This document shows, in pieces, positions 44,431 through 56,469 of a stretch of 64,000 nucleotides of DNA. Under the pieces are notes generated by a model. It was not told the DNA's origin and made no database searches. It saw nothing but the letters and a program-made list of their open reading frames with translations. Numbering within the stretch: the stretch's first letter is position 1; every line of letters begins with the position of its first letter. A program made the translations under genes and the position numbers. The stretch lies in assembly GCF_002878395.1 (NCBI RefSeq), contig NC_061121.1, positions 135,324,532-135,388,531 of the forward strand, in the 5' to 3' direction. Origin of the DNA: Capsicum annuum (Eukaryota > Streptophyta > Magnoliopsida > Solanales > Solanaceae).

Positions 44431-47242
44431 TGTAATACCCATACTTTTCCTAGCTTGAAATTTTTCCACAAGAATGTTAGAAGCTTTTTTTGAAAGATGA
44501 ATCCACTTTTATAGATGTGTTATTTTCATGATTCTAACTTTTTTCATGTGGGAAATTCCATGAGATATCCATAGATATCAAATTTTCCCAAATCCGACAC
44601 CCGGGCGAATAGTTGGAGCCTTTTTAGTGCGACAGTGTATCACCTGAGCCATCAGCGCATTGCGGAGCTAGCTTAAATGGCAATTGACAATTTTCAGTAT
44701 TACTCCACGATAATGGAACATCTCTCCAAACTTTTAGGTCTCAAACAAGGTGGTAACGCAATAGCTCCGCATCGCGCCACCATGCAGATTCTAAATTATC
44801 CAGTGACTTAGCGCGATAGTGGCGCATCGCGCCAAGGATGAAAATTGAAAAATTTTCACAATAATTAAAATGCATGTCCTAGGATTAAAAGTGTCAAATT
44901 CCCTACCCTATATAAGCTCAAAAACACAAATTTGAGCCTCCATTATACCAAAATATACCCTATTCTCTCAAAATCCTCTCAAGAACACATTAGGGTTTTT
45001 CATAGAAGGTTCAATTCCAAGGGAATACACCATCAAATTTCAAGAATATCTTTGTCAATTGTTGTAAAATCACAAGCTAAGGTATGCGTAGTGTTCATTC
45101 ATGGACTCTTTACGTCTATGAAGCCCAAGAATCTCTTTTCCAACTTCAAGTTTATGGATTTCTTTATGAGTTTCATGCTGGGTTTGTTTTGTTCATATTG
45201 AGAATGATTAATTAAATTCTAATCCATATTGGGTGATCAATTTTATGTGGAATTGATTAGTATAGATGTATATTCACGTGAACTTACGATTAAACCCTAT
45301 AATGATGAAAATTAGAATTTGAACCATGATGTCTAATTGTTGTACAATATTGTGTACTTATACTATGCATACCATGTGTTTGATTGAATGCCTATATAAA
45401 GGAAAAGTTCCCAACTATCATGATATTATGAAATCCCCATTTATGTACAAGTTTATGCATATCACATGTTTGATGAAGTGCTTCAGTATATGACTTATGA
45501 ATTGTGTTGTTGGTCATGTGTTCGAGTAATTCATGTTATGTCAGTTTCTTTCCATTGAGTCCTGGGGTTACTTATACCCGACAACTTAGCTGTGTACCTA
45601 GAGCCATGTCATGTTTTCACGATACACTCAGATAAGTCACGATCCATAAAACTCAGTCAGTCATGTGACTCAAGAAATCTCAGAAATCTTAGTAATCTCA
45701 GTAGTTCAGTAACCTCCGTGATCTAAGTATTCCTAGTAAGTCTCAATGACTTCAGTACTCTCAGTCAGTCCTCAGATCTCAGTAGCATTTCGTCTGTCAA
45801 TAAAACTCAGTAAATATAGTTTTAGCTCTACTAAATGATACCATCAATTAATCAGTTTAGTTTAGTTAATCTGTTCAGTTTAGTTAATTATTTAGTTTAG
45901 TTAAATTAGTTCAGTTTAGTTAATCAGTTCAGTGTCTATTCAGTTAGAAGTAGGATTCAGCACTGAGTGAAACCAAGGATGGGGACTCACCTGTTATTCA
46001 GTGGAGGGGTGATCCTTATAATCAATCCTTGTGTTCCAGAACTACGTAGCCAGCGTAGGTTGAGATGCACCCTACACGTTTAGGGATATATATATACATC
46101 TCATTTGGGTTACCTACTAGGAGGGGTTAATGGAAGAGCTCCTTGTCAGCGAGGGTATACTCATAGTAGGTCTTTACCCGTAGAATGGTATTGACACCCT
46201 TCCAGTTGGGGTTACAGGTTAGACCCCACCAGTTCAGTTCCGAGGCATGTTGATTAGATGATTACCTCCCACAGTTTTAGATACAGTCTCAGTCTCAGTC
46301 TTAGTAAAAGAACTCAGATAGTTCTGTAAATTTTAGGACTGTCAGATATAGTCAAATTCAGATACAGTATAAAACTAAGCTAGTTCCATCAGATTTAGGA
46401 CTGTCAGATATAGTCACTCATGTTATTAGTTATATTAGTACTCAGAACTTATGTTATCAGTATTCAGTTTTAGGACTGTCAAATACAGTCAACCAGACCA
46501 GTTCTTCATCATCAGAACTGTCAGAAATAGTTATTCATGTATCAGTAACTTAGTATCAGTCATTTATTATTCAGTAATACAGTATCTGTCTTTCTCACTT
46601 ATCATTGGCTCAGGGGTCAATATCAATAGACTCAGTATTCAGTCCTATCACGATCTCAGTTACAATTACGTAGTCATGCATGTATTCTCATGTTCATGTT
46701 AGTCAGTCAGTTAATATTGTTTATGCATATGAACCATTTGCATTCAGCCTACCTCACTTGTATATTAGTATATTCAAAGTACTGATGCATTTATGCTATG
46801 GTGTCTTATACCATAGGTTTAGAAGCAGGAGCTCCAGAGAACCAGTAGCATCCCAGTTCAGCGATCAGAGTTAGCAGTGAGTCCTTATTCTTTAAGGATA
46901 TGATAATCACATTACTATTTTAGTTTTTAATTTATTTCAGTAGTTGGAGTTAGTTGGGGACATGTTTCATCAACTCTTTATTTAGACAGTTTAGAGGCTT
47001 TCTGACTATAGCATGCCAAACAATTATTTTAGATTTGCTTTGGTATTGTTATATAGTTTTCAGACATTATTTTATCAGATGTTTATCTACTTTGAACCTT
47101 ATGGCCTTTCAATTCATGTTTTCGTATTTATATAGTATATTATACAGTGATTAAGTACAGATATTAGTCATGGGTTATCTTATGGTCCTTTTGGGACATG
47201 GGCACCGTGCGGCATTCCGAGTACTAGATTTGGGGTGTTACA
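44431..47242 (+). mobile_element. Element F: 5' LTR
   Basis: 2812 bp, TGTAATACCCATAC ... GGGGTGTTACA. It closely resembles 56470-59284. CpG-rich modules (GCGATAGTGGCGCATCGCGC) occur at 44620-44840, a TATA-like CTATATAAG at about 44908-44916, and a long CAGT/TTAGT-rich tract at 45600-46700. The flank CGTGC (44426-44430) pairs with CCTGC at the other end (four of five bases). Confidence 0.92.
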
Positions 47243-47246
47243 AACT

Positions 47247-47264
47247 TGGTATCAAAGCCTAAGG
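47247..47264 (+). promoter_or_regulatory. Element F primer binding site (tRNA-Met type)
   Basis: TGGTATCAAAGCCTAAGG, four bases after the LTR end. It is close to the TGGTATCAGAGC consensus for initiator tRNA-Met. Confidence 0.85.
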
Positions 47265-47466
47265 TTCAATAGTATCCTAGGAAGTCTGAAAAGTCACATC
47301 TAGTAGAGTCTTTTCCATATGTGTGTCAGGCACCACACTTATGTGCAGGAGGCTATGAGATGTTTTAGGAACAGTTTCCCTTCTTTCAGTATTCATGTCA
47401 TACCAGTGAGCGTAGGCTCAAATTTAAACTCTTAGTTTAATCTGCTTCTTCCTTTTGTTTACAGAT

Positions 47467-48373
47467 CATGCCTCCTAAAAGGGCTAGCGAAGAGGGAAAT
47501 AGAAATTAGTCAGCACCTTAGTCCGTCTAGCCAGATTTTTTGGATGAGAATGTCTCTCATGCAAAATTTAGAAATGCATTCACTACTTAAGCTAGTTCAG
47601 TTGCAACCCAGAATAAATGGCCATCTGCTGTTCCAGCCAACTAAGTGGAAAATTCTACTGCATTCAGGATTCGGGACTTCACCCAAATGAATCTTTCTCT
47701 ATTCACCGATTCTAAGTTTGAAGAGGATCCACAGGAGTTCCTCGATCAGGTTTAAAAAGTCAAAGACATCATGGGAGTGACTTCCAGTGAGAGCGTAGAG
47801 TTAGCCACCTATCAGCTACAAGATGTAGCCCATACGTGGTATAAACAATGGAAGGTAGACAGGGGTACAGATAAAGAGCCCATAGAGTGGGAAGAGTTTG
47901 CTATAACTTTCATAGATATGTTTTTTTCTATAGATCAGAAGAAGGCTAAGGTGTTATATTTCATCAATCTCAGACAAGTTATAATAAGCGCAAAAGAATA
48001 CTCCCTCAAGTTCATTCAGTTAGCCAGGTATGCCTCCCATATAGTAGAAGATAGCAGATCTAGAATGAGTAAGTTTGTGTCAGGGGTATCAGGTAGAATG
48101 GTTAAGGAATGCAGGACTACGATGTTGATTGGTGACATGGAAATATCTAGGCTTATGATATATGCCCAACAGATGGATGAGCAAAAGCTTAAGAAGAAGG
48201 AGAGAGAAAATAAGAGAGCCAGAATAGGTAGTTATAGTTTTGCACAATATTAGTTATAGGGTGGTGACCATTCTCAGTTATGTCAGAAATGTTCAGCCCC
48301 AGTTTACTCTTCATCTAGTGCCTCAGTACCAAAGTTCAAAAATAACTGTAGAAATGGGGCATTAGGCTCTAAG
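47467..48373 (+). pseudogene. Element F: gag, first part
   Basis: Gag begins at the ATG near 47467 (MPPKRASEEGNRN). Early stops follow, and then an open run at 47771-48253 (160 residues). Typical Ty3/gypsy capsid text is present: [70 protein letters not shown] then LARYA, and the [20 protein letters not shown] region. The frame is interrupted by element G at 48374 and resumes at 54250 with the zinc knuckle. Confidence 0.85.
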
Positions 48374-49248
48374 TGATATGGGTGTACAAAGCTGTCCAAT
48401 ACATTCTCGACCATTCACACGAAGTCAAGCTCAGGAGTTACAAAAACTATAAGCCATGTTCATGCAAATGGTTGCGTGTGAGGTGGTACTTGATCCGCCA
48501 AAGAGCTTCAACATTTTTAAGTGTGAAATGAGCCTTGAAGTGTAATAAATTACACTCTAAGGGCACCCCATGATTGAAGGGTAGGAAGGTCATTCGTCCT
48601 TTATTTTGTGTGTACTATAAATAGATGCTATTAGGATTATTTTCAGCACTTAGTTCATTCTTCATATTTCACAAAAACAAGTCTTGTAACATTGAATATT
48701 TCTCTCTCTCTTGTTCTTGAGAGTAGAACCTGAAATCTGTCCAACAAGTGTAGTTACACTTGTGTTGTTTCTTGGCTAGAAACTTGAGATCTTGATGTTC
48801 ATGAGTTCCTCTTGGTCTAAGTAAGAACTTGGTACTGAAATCTTTTGGTCTTAGGGTCCTTTCTTCAAGTTAGGGTTCATAGATTCTAAGATATCTTTGT
48901 GTCAAGTTACTATCTTTCATTTTGTACTCTTGAAACTTTGCAGTAACTTAGTGAAGCCGTGTGGGGCTGATTTTTGATTCACTATAGTTACTGCCATTTG
49001 TTGTTCTTGTTTTTAACATTGTACTCTTTGTAATCTATCATCTTGTATTGTTGAACTATTGTTTAATGTTATTTTTATCTTCTTGTTCTCCTTATGTAGC
49101 TACTATTTTGGTGTTGGTATTCTTTCAAAATTTTGTGATTGTTGTTGTTTTCACATATTGGAGTTGTTATTTTCAAGCTCTCAGAATTATAGTGTGTTTG
49201 GACTGATTTTGTGGCAGATTTGATACGCTCTAAGTTAGTAGCGTATCA
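48374..49248 (+). mobile_element. Element G: 5' LTR
   Basis: 875 bp, TGATATGGGTGTACAAAGC ... GTAGCGTATCA. It is near-identical to 53374-54249, with scattered substitutions. It has a 6-bp inverted end (TGATAC/GTATCA in the right copy) and a TATA box TATAAATA at 48616-48623. The first roughly 165 bp are decayed coding sequence (SRPFTRSQAQELQK). CTAAG precedes it; CCAAG follows the other LTR. Confidence 0.95.
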
Positions 49249-49250
49249 TT

Positions 49251-49263
49251 TGGTATCAAAGCC
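49251..49263 (+). promoter_or_regulatory. Element G primer binding site (tRNA-Met type)
   Basis: TGGTATCAAAGCC two bases after the LTR end, complementary to the initiator tRNA-Met 3' end with one change from the usual TGGTATCAGAGC. Confidence 0.85.
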
Positions 49264-50440
49264 ATCTTTGATTTTGTTCTAACAAGATCAATCTTGGGCT
49301 TGAGACTTGAAAACTACAAAAAAAAATTGAAATCTGAAAATTCCAAAAATAGTCAAATCTGCTACCTTTGTGTACTTGGCCAAAAATTGTGATGTGTTGT
49401 TGTATGGGCCGAGATTTTCTTGTCTCTTTTGGCTAGATATTATAGTATTTTTCTTGTATAGAGTGTTTCTAGTGTTGGTTTCTTTCTCACCAACACTAAA
49501 GGTGTCAAGATCTAAAGATTGAGCTTATAATATTGACCATAGTTGTGGTGCCTTGTGGCTGGCTGTTTGTTGTTACTTGTTGTTGACAATTGGTAGTGTT
49601 GTATTGTGTTTTTAAAGAAGTTATTGTTGATTTCTTGAAGGTTGCTGTGGTGTTCATCAAGTTTTTCATCTTTTCTTACAACTTTAGACAACCAAAAAGT
49701 GTGATATAAATTCAAGAGTTGAAGCTGAAAATTGTAAAGTATGTTGTGAGAAGCCTTGAACCCATCATTTCTTAGACTAAGCTTCTACTTTTCAGCAACT
49801 TTTTCTTATTTCAAGAACCTTGTGTTGTGGGACAAGTACTTTTTCTTATTTCAAGAACCTAGTGTTGTGGGACAAGGTACTTTTCTTATTTCAAGATTTA
49901 TGTTTTCCCTCCAAGACCAATTGTCATCCTTTCCAAATTGTGTAAAGATTTAAATTTCAGAATTGGTGCTTAAATTGTGTGGGACCAAGACCAATTGCAT
50001 GCTGCCACATCACCTATTTGCTATTGTTCACGTCACCCATTGTCTACTTTTCACATCATTAATAAGCTCAAATTTAGGTTTTCTAGTTTCTAATTGTTGA
50101 TTCTTAGTTTCATTACTTGGTTCTAGAACTAATTAACATGCTATTACACTCCTACTAGGTTGTCAATTAGTCATTTTGAATTCCCTTTTTCGTGTCCACG
50201 TTTAGTTGGGTATTTTTATTCATTTGAATACGTTGTAACTTCTTAATTCTAGTCCGTCGAGAATTCTTTGAGTTTAAAACAAGAATCCACTCCGGACAAG
50301 AGCTTTACTCATATCTTAAGGATTCACGGTTACTAGCCAATCTACAACATTTGTGGAGCTCAAGTGTGAGTGAACCGAAAGAGTCTGGGTGAGGAGAGGT
50401 TTAACGCTAACTTGTTTGCTGATTGTGTAGGTAACACCTT
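49264..50440 (+). mobile_element. Element G: leader region
   Basis: Non-coding leader between the primer site and gag. It includes a tandem repeat (about 49800-49896) with unit TTTTTCTTATTTCAAGAACC plus TTGTGTTGTGGGACAAGTAC, two full copies and a partial third. Antisense and sense ORFs here are noise. Confidence 0.7.
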
Positions 50441-51870
50441 GACATGGAAGGAAGCACATCCCAAAGTGGGGGTACTAATGAATAAGACACTATGAAGGCC
50501 ACACTTGAGGCAATTACCAGAAGTTTAGAGAGGTTGAACACAAAAGTTGGGGCAAGAGGGGAGATTTGACTATGATAAGTGGGAGATTGGAGCAGGTGGA
50601 GAGTCAAAGAAACTTTCGTCCATCCACTCCTCATCATATTCCTTCAAGTGGGAATGAAAGAACTTCATCCAAAACTATCTCACCAGAAACATTGCACCAA
50701 ATAATGAATCCACCTCTAGACCCACTAAATGCCACAAATCATACCACTACTTTCCCTCCAAACTAAGAAGTGAATAGAACACGCTATTCCCAAACTCCTC
50801 CAATTCCACAAGAAGTATGTAGTCGTCCATTACCTCCAAAAGAATCTAAACGTACCTTACCAAACTCCACCAAATCAAAGACCACCACCTCTACAAATCC
50901 CAATGCCTCCAAATCAGATTTCAAATCACCAAAACCGACCAGCTCACTTTGAGGAACATGGTAGAGAAGATTATAATGGATATGGAGCCTTTGATGATGC
51001 TTACATGAGAGAGAAGGAGCTAATAAGGGGCCGTGTTGATCCAAGAAGGTACCGAGGATATGGAGAAAAGGGAAATCGACACCAATAAAGAGACGTAGGC
51101 ATCAATACCATCAAATTGAGCTTACCTATCTTTAAGGGTGAAAGTGACCCCGAGGCCTACTTAGCTTGGGAATCAGCTTGTGACAAAGTTTTTCAAGTTA
51201 ATGTTATCTTGGAAGAATATAAAAGTTGTTATGCCATAGCTCATTTTGAGGGTTATGCCAACACTTGGTGGGAGTACGTCAAGCATTTTGGTGATGAATT
51301 AGTTGATGGGCAACTACCACCTTGGTTTCAGTTAAGGTACTTGATGAGGCAACGGTACCTTCCCGATAGTTATCTCCATGAATTGCTTGCTAGATTGTAC
51401 AACTTGCATTAAGGCAATAAAAGTGTGATGGCATATTATGATGAGTTTCAACAACTCATGTTAAAGCTTGATCATCGTGGGGAACAAATCAGTCATGACA
51501 TCATCCGGTTCAAGTGTGGGTTGAACAAAGAGATCTCCACTCATTTGACACTTCACAAATTTGATACCGTTGAATGTATTTTCCAAGTGGCTCTTGAGAT
51601 TGAAAGGGAGCTTAAAGAGAGGTCGTCGCTCAAGGCAAGGGGACAATCCATATCGGGTTGTCCTAGAAGCAAGGACGTGGTTTAATCCTCTTCGGGTTGG
51701 CCCAAAAACAAGGACCAACCCACCACTACAAGGCTGCCTGAGCCCAAAATAGTCCACAAAATTCCTCTAAAACAAGAAGTTCACAAGTATCCAAACATAA
51801 AAGGGTTACAATATTTCAAGTGCCAAGGTTGGGGACATAAATCCAATGAATGTTCAAATCGACGCAACGT
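50440..51870 (+). pseudogene. Element G: gag with zinc knuckle
   Basis: Gag of a Ty3/gypsy element. A Pro/Ser-rich N-terminal part spans 50560-51080, with frameshifts. The capsid core is at 51116-51412 (IFKGESDPEAYLAWESACDK, ANTWWEYVKHFGDE, LRYLMRQRYLPDSY). After a stop comes 51425-51685 (VMAYYDEFQQLMLKLDH, RFKCGLNKEISTHL, VALEIERELKERS). The zinc knuckle at about 51815-51860 reads YFKCQGWGHKSNECSNRR, where the first Cys is Tyr. Protease would follow but is missing. Confidence 0.88.
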
Positions 51871-52320
51871 GATACTGCGGGAAGGAAGATTGTATTACCT
51901 TGTTGTTGTTTACTTTGATGATGTCTTGGTCTATAGTAAGTCAATTGATGAGCATGTGATGCATTTACAATGTGTGTTTGATGTCCTTAGAAAGAAAAGG
52001 TTGTATGCAAATCTGGAGAAGTGCTCTTTTGGTGTTAATGAAGTTGTTTTCTTAGGTTTTGTTATTGGTTCAAGAGGGGTCGAAGTGGATGAATCCAATA
52101 TAGATGCTATCAAAAATTGGCCAACCTCACAAACCATTAGCGAAGTAAGAAGCTTCCATGGGTTAGCTAAGTTTTTATAGAAGGTTTGTTAAAGGATTCA
52201 GCACCATAGCCGCTCCTTTGACCGCGGTCATTCGAAAAGACTAACCCTTCAAGTGGGGTGAAGAGCAAGCTAAGGCTTTTGAAACCTTGAAAGCTATGCT
52301 CGTTTCCGCGCCTTTATTAT
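51871..52320 (+). pseudogene. Element G: reverse transcriptase, C-terminal half
   Basis: Coding jumps directly from gag (NVILREG) to the middle of RT at about 51885 (VVVYFDDVLVYSKSIDEHVM), deleting protease and the RT N-terminus. The open piece 51869-52180 keeps the catalytic YFDD, YANLEKCSFGVNEVVFLGFV, and VRSFHGLAKFL. A frameshift near 52175 shifts the thumb and connection. Confidence 0.9.
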
Positions 52321-52796
52321 AGTTGTCCAACTTTGATAAGACATTTGAAGTTGAGTGCAATGCTAGTAAAGTGGGCATAGGGGCTGTTTTGATGCAAGAT
52401 TTAAAAACCATTGCTTATTTTAGTGAAAAGCTCAAAGGAGCAACTCTAAACTACTCCACGTATGATCTAGAGTTGTATGCCTTGATTCAAGATTTGGCCA
52501 CTTGGCAGCACTATTTGTGGCCTAAGGAGTTCATGATCCGAACGAACCATGAATCCTTGAAGCATATTCGGGCACAAGACAAGCTTAACAAGCGACATGC
52601 AAAATGGATTGAGTTTCTTGAAACCTTCCCTTATGTTATTCAATACAAAAAGGGTAAGGACAATATAGTAGCCTATGCTTTGTCTAGAAAACATGTTCTT
52701 GTGTCAACATTATCTTCAAAATTAATGGGTTTTGAGAGTTTGAAAGAATTGTATCCCGAGGACCCTCACAAACTCATAGTCAAACGGAAGTGGTAA
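52321..52796 (+). pseudogene. Element G: RNase H
   Basis: Open for 157 residues. [19 protein letters not shown] (Asn where the first catalytic Asp is expected), [33 protein letters not shown] (Asn for Asp again), [20 protein letters not shown] and YALSRK follow in order. Changing the acidic residues to Asn would abolish catalysis. The frame then breaks, and most of integrase is missing from about 52780. Confidence 0.88.
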
Positions 52797-53539
52797 ATAG
52801 GACTTTGGGTGCTATTCTACGTTCCATGGTAAAAGTAAAATTGACTTCTTGGGAGGAACACCTACCATTGATTGAGTTTGCATATAACCGTGTCATACAT
52901 TCAAGTACGAGAATGACCCCCTTTGAGTGTATATATGGCCTCAACCCCCTTACCCCTTAGGATTTAATTCCTTTTCCCAGTGATTTTATGATTATCTTAG
53001 ATGGAAGAAAACGGGAAAATTCGATGAAGAAGTTACATGAAAAGGTGCGGCTTCGACTTGAGAAGAAAAATCAAGACATTGCAAGGAGAGTCAACAAGGG
53101 GAGAAAGAAACTCATTCTTAAACTGGGAGATTGGGTGTGGGTTCACCTTAGAAAGAATATGTTTCCATCTCAAAGAAAGTCCAAATTGATGCCAAGAGGT
53201 GATGGTCCATTCCAAGTACTTAAACGGATCAATGATAATACCTACAAGATTGACCTTCCCTCGGAATACTAAGTGCACAACACTTTAAATGTGTGTGATC
53301 TTTCTTTAGTGGATGCAGTTGAGGATGACCAAATGCTGAATTTGAGGTCAAATTCCTCTCAAGATGGAGAGGATGATACGGGTGTACAAAGCTATCCAAT
53401 ACGTTCTCGACCATTTACACGAAGTCAAGCTCGGGAGTTACAGAAACTACAAGCCATGTTTATGCAAATGGCCGCGTATGAGTTGGTACTTGATCCACCA
53501 AAGAGCTTCAACGTTTTTAAGTGTGAAAATGAGCCTTGA
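52780..53539 (+). pseudogene. Element G: integrase C-terminus running into the 3' LTR
   Basis: Integrase catalytic N-terminal and zinc parts are deleted. The coding resumes at the core end ([21 protein letters not shown] text at 52780-52830, LIEFAYNRVIHSSTRMTPFE near 52870-52925). The C-terminal domain follows at 52988-53272 (KLILKLGDWVWVHLRKNMFP, RGDGPFQVLKRINDNTYKID). Past a TAA at 53269 the frame (53273-53539) reads HNTLNVCDLSLVDAVEDDQM and continues 165 bases into the LTR (IRSRPFTRSQARELQKLQAM), stopping at 53539. No chromodomain is recognised. Confidence 0.82.
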
Positions 53540-54249
53540 AGTGTAATAAATTACACTCTAAGGGCACCCCATGATTGAAGGGTAGGAAGGTCATTTGTCC
53601 TTCATTTTGTGTGTAATATAAATAGATGCTATTAGGGTTATTTTCAGCACTTAGTTCATTCTTCATATTTCACAACAACAAGTCTTGTAACATTAAATAT
53701 TTCTCTCTCTCTTGTTCTTGAGAGTAGAACCTGAAATCTGTCCAACAAGTGTAGTTACACTTGTGTTATTTCTTGGCTAGAAACTTGAGATCTTGATGTT
53801 CATGAGTTCCTCTTGGTCTAAGTAAGAACTTGGTACTGAAATCTTTTGGTCTTAGGGTCATTTCTTCAAGTTAGTGTTCATAGATTCTAAGATATCTTTG
53901 TGTCAAGTTACTATCTTTCATTTTGTACTCTTGAAACTTTGCAGTAACTTAGTGAAGCCGTGTGGGGCTGATTTTTGATTCACTATAGTTACTGCCATTT
54001 GTTGTTCTTGTTGTTAACATTGTACTCTTTGTAATCTATCATCTTGTGTTGTTGAACCATTGTTTAATGTTATTGTTATCTTCTTGTTCTCCTTGTGTAG
54101 CTACTGTTTTGGTGTTGGTATTCCTTCAAAATTTCGTGATTGTTGTTGTCTTCACATATTGAAGTTGTTATCTTCAAGCTCTCGAAATTGTAGTGTATTT
54201 GGACTGATTTTGTGGCAGATTTGATATGCTCCAAGTTAGTAGTGTATCA
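53374..54249 (+). mobile_element. Element G: 3' LTR
   Basis: 876 bp, TGATACGGGTGTACAAAGC ... GTAGTGTATCA, matching 48374-49248. TATA box TATAAATA at 53617-53624. The left part is coding for the end of pol. The duplicated target is CCAAG here and CTAAG at the left. Confidence 0.95.
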
Positions 54250-54480
54250 CCAAGGCTTAGAATAGTGAGAGCAGGATTCTTACTCATCCATTTTACGCAG
54301 AGTGTGGTAAGCATCATAAGGGTGTGTATAGAGCCTGTAGTGATGTGTGTTTTAGATATGGTGAGTTAGGTCACAAGGTCAGAGACTGCCGCCAGTCAGT
54401 TTATCAGAGTCATCTCCGCTCATTATCTTAGTCTGATCGCTCGAATCAGCAGGGTGCCAATTCCAACGTTATCAGTGGGC
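54250..54480 (+). pseudogene. Element F: gag, second part (zinc knuckle)
   Basis: Gag of F resumes after G. The zinc knuckle reads VCFRYGELGHKVRDC at about 54339-54390, with Tyr for the second Cys. It is followed by RQSVYQSHLRS and Gln/Ser-rich text. Coding sense is lost after about 54480. Confidence 0.8.
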
Positions 54481-56469
54481 AACGCCCAAGCAGACTCTAT
54501 TTACTTCAGTCGTGGCAGAATTAGAAAAATCCTCCTGATGCAGTCACGGGTATGTTATAGATATCTCATTCATATGTTCACGCTTCTTCATATTCATGAG
54601 TTCCTTTTTCTTTTGAAACCTTGCATAACAGTTAAACCATGGGGTCAGAAAGTCAAGCCTTCAGATTCTAGTTATAGTTCCAGTATGTGTAGGTAATCAC
54701 TAAGGGAAAATGATTCCCGACCTACTCTTATCTCAGTGCAATTATTTTATACCAAAGTCATCACCTTACCTACGGATGTTTCACACATTTCCCATAGGAT
54801 CGTATGTGTGTCGAATGCCTAGCAGGACAGGTTCCTACACCCTCAGTAGTATGATCCATGTTCTATGAACACAGAAATTTTAGACTTAAGTCATGTAGCT
54901 CATGACTCAGGCACTCATATCATGTTTTACCATATATTTAGTCCACATAACTCATGATCTACTCCTATTGATCAGTCAAGCTCAGATTACATCATGTATG
55001 CCTCTAGTTTAAATCTCTTGATAAATCCATAATGTTGGTACTCTATTTCTCTGGCCTTAGTTGATTGTTCAGGTTGATATAGTATTTATTTGAGCATCGG
55101 ATCCTTGCCTATGCCAATCTTTCCCCAAGAAGTTATCAGTATCCAGTCTCAGTACTTCAATATCAGTCTAAACCTCAATTATCAGAAACCAACATTCAAT
55201 TCCAGTCAGAATCTCAGTTACAGTTTTAGTTATAATACCAACTTCAGTTCAGTAATCAGATCAGAAATTCAGTTCAGTTCCAGACTTGCTTGATCAATGC
55301 TACAGCTATCAGTCACTTAGTTAGTAGTGTTTTAGTACCTTAGACTATATAATGATTCCAAACCATGATATACTTCTAACCTTGTATTCTTAAGGTAATG
55401 CAGTTTTGCTCATTCTTTCTCAGTTACCTCACCTTATCCAGTCAATCATTATCTCCTATGCATAATGTTTTACAGCCTTATTCCAACTATTTGGACTAAG
55501 TACAGACCAATCTCTCATACCTAGCATTCAGCTATCAGTTATCCAGTTAATCAGATAAGTTAGTATATTTATGCATTCGTGCTCAGCACCTCGTAAATCT
55601 TTCAGTAGTCTCAATTGTAGTGCATGAAGCTTAGTTGCTTCATCTTAGATGATGTATCAGGCCTTAAGTTTTAGATCTCAGATAATCAATCATGATTCAG
55701 ATACTAGTTGCCTTGCGCATCGCCTCAGTTTTACCTCAGTAGCTCAGCCAAGACAGTATTCCTAGAGGGATTTAGTGTCCCAAGGGGGAGATATGCTATG
55801 ATCCCCTGAACCTTTATAACATAAGCGTCCCATTATATTTTCATGAATGAATCCATTTTGAAGTAGGGTATACTCATAAGTTGACCCACAAGTTTGAATC
55901 TCAGTCGTGAGCCATGTATTTAAGGGCTCGGATCAGTTCACGAAATTTAGTTTATATGCCATGTTTCAGCCTCAGTCATGTTCTCAGGTCCCCATTTATG
56001 CATACTTCTAGTATAATCATGGGTTCATCAGTACCTTTCAGTTACGTAACAGTTTTCTTAAACTTACTCAGTTTCATGTTCAAACTACCATTACAAACTT
56101 GGTATTCAGTTCATGCTGAGATCCCTATTACAAACTTGGTACTAAGTACTCTTGCATATTAGTTATGCATTTATATACCAGTTCAGTTATGTAATTATGC
56201 ATCAGACATGCCTTCTCACTGTGATTAATTCAGTTCATCAGAACATTCAGTTATGTATTCATAAGTTAATTATCCATGCATCAAATATGCATGAATTCAA
56301 CTTATTAGTCATGCATCGGACATATATGTTCAGTATGTTATATTTAGTTCTTCATTTATGTCAGTCATGAGATCATGTTTAGTTATTCATGTTCAGTATG
56401 TACGTCAGTTTATCATCTCTCTTCTCACTCAGTCTTATTTGAGGACGAATGTTCTTAAGAGAGAGATAT
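54481..56469 (+). mobile_element. Element F: internal region without pol
   Basis: Two kilobases between gag and the 3' LTR with no protease, RT or integrase motif in any frame. The DNA is rich in CAGT/TCAGTT phrases like those in the LTR. It ends TTTGAGGACGAATGTTCTTA and the purine tract AGAGAGAGATA. Several 60-80 codon ORFs here carry no motif. F is therefore non-autonomous. Confidence 0.75.

Noticed and set aside
45100..46874. Several 60-90 codon ORFs in LTR F
   Set aside because: They fall in non-coding LTR sequence, are rich in CAGT-derived Ser/Val, and differ between the two LTR copies.
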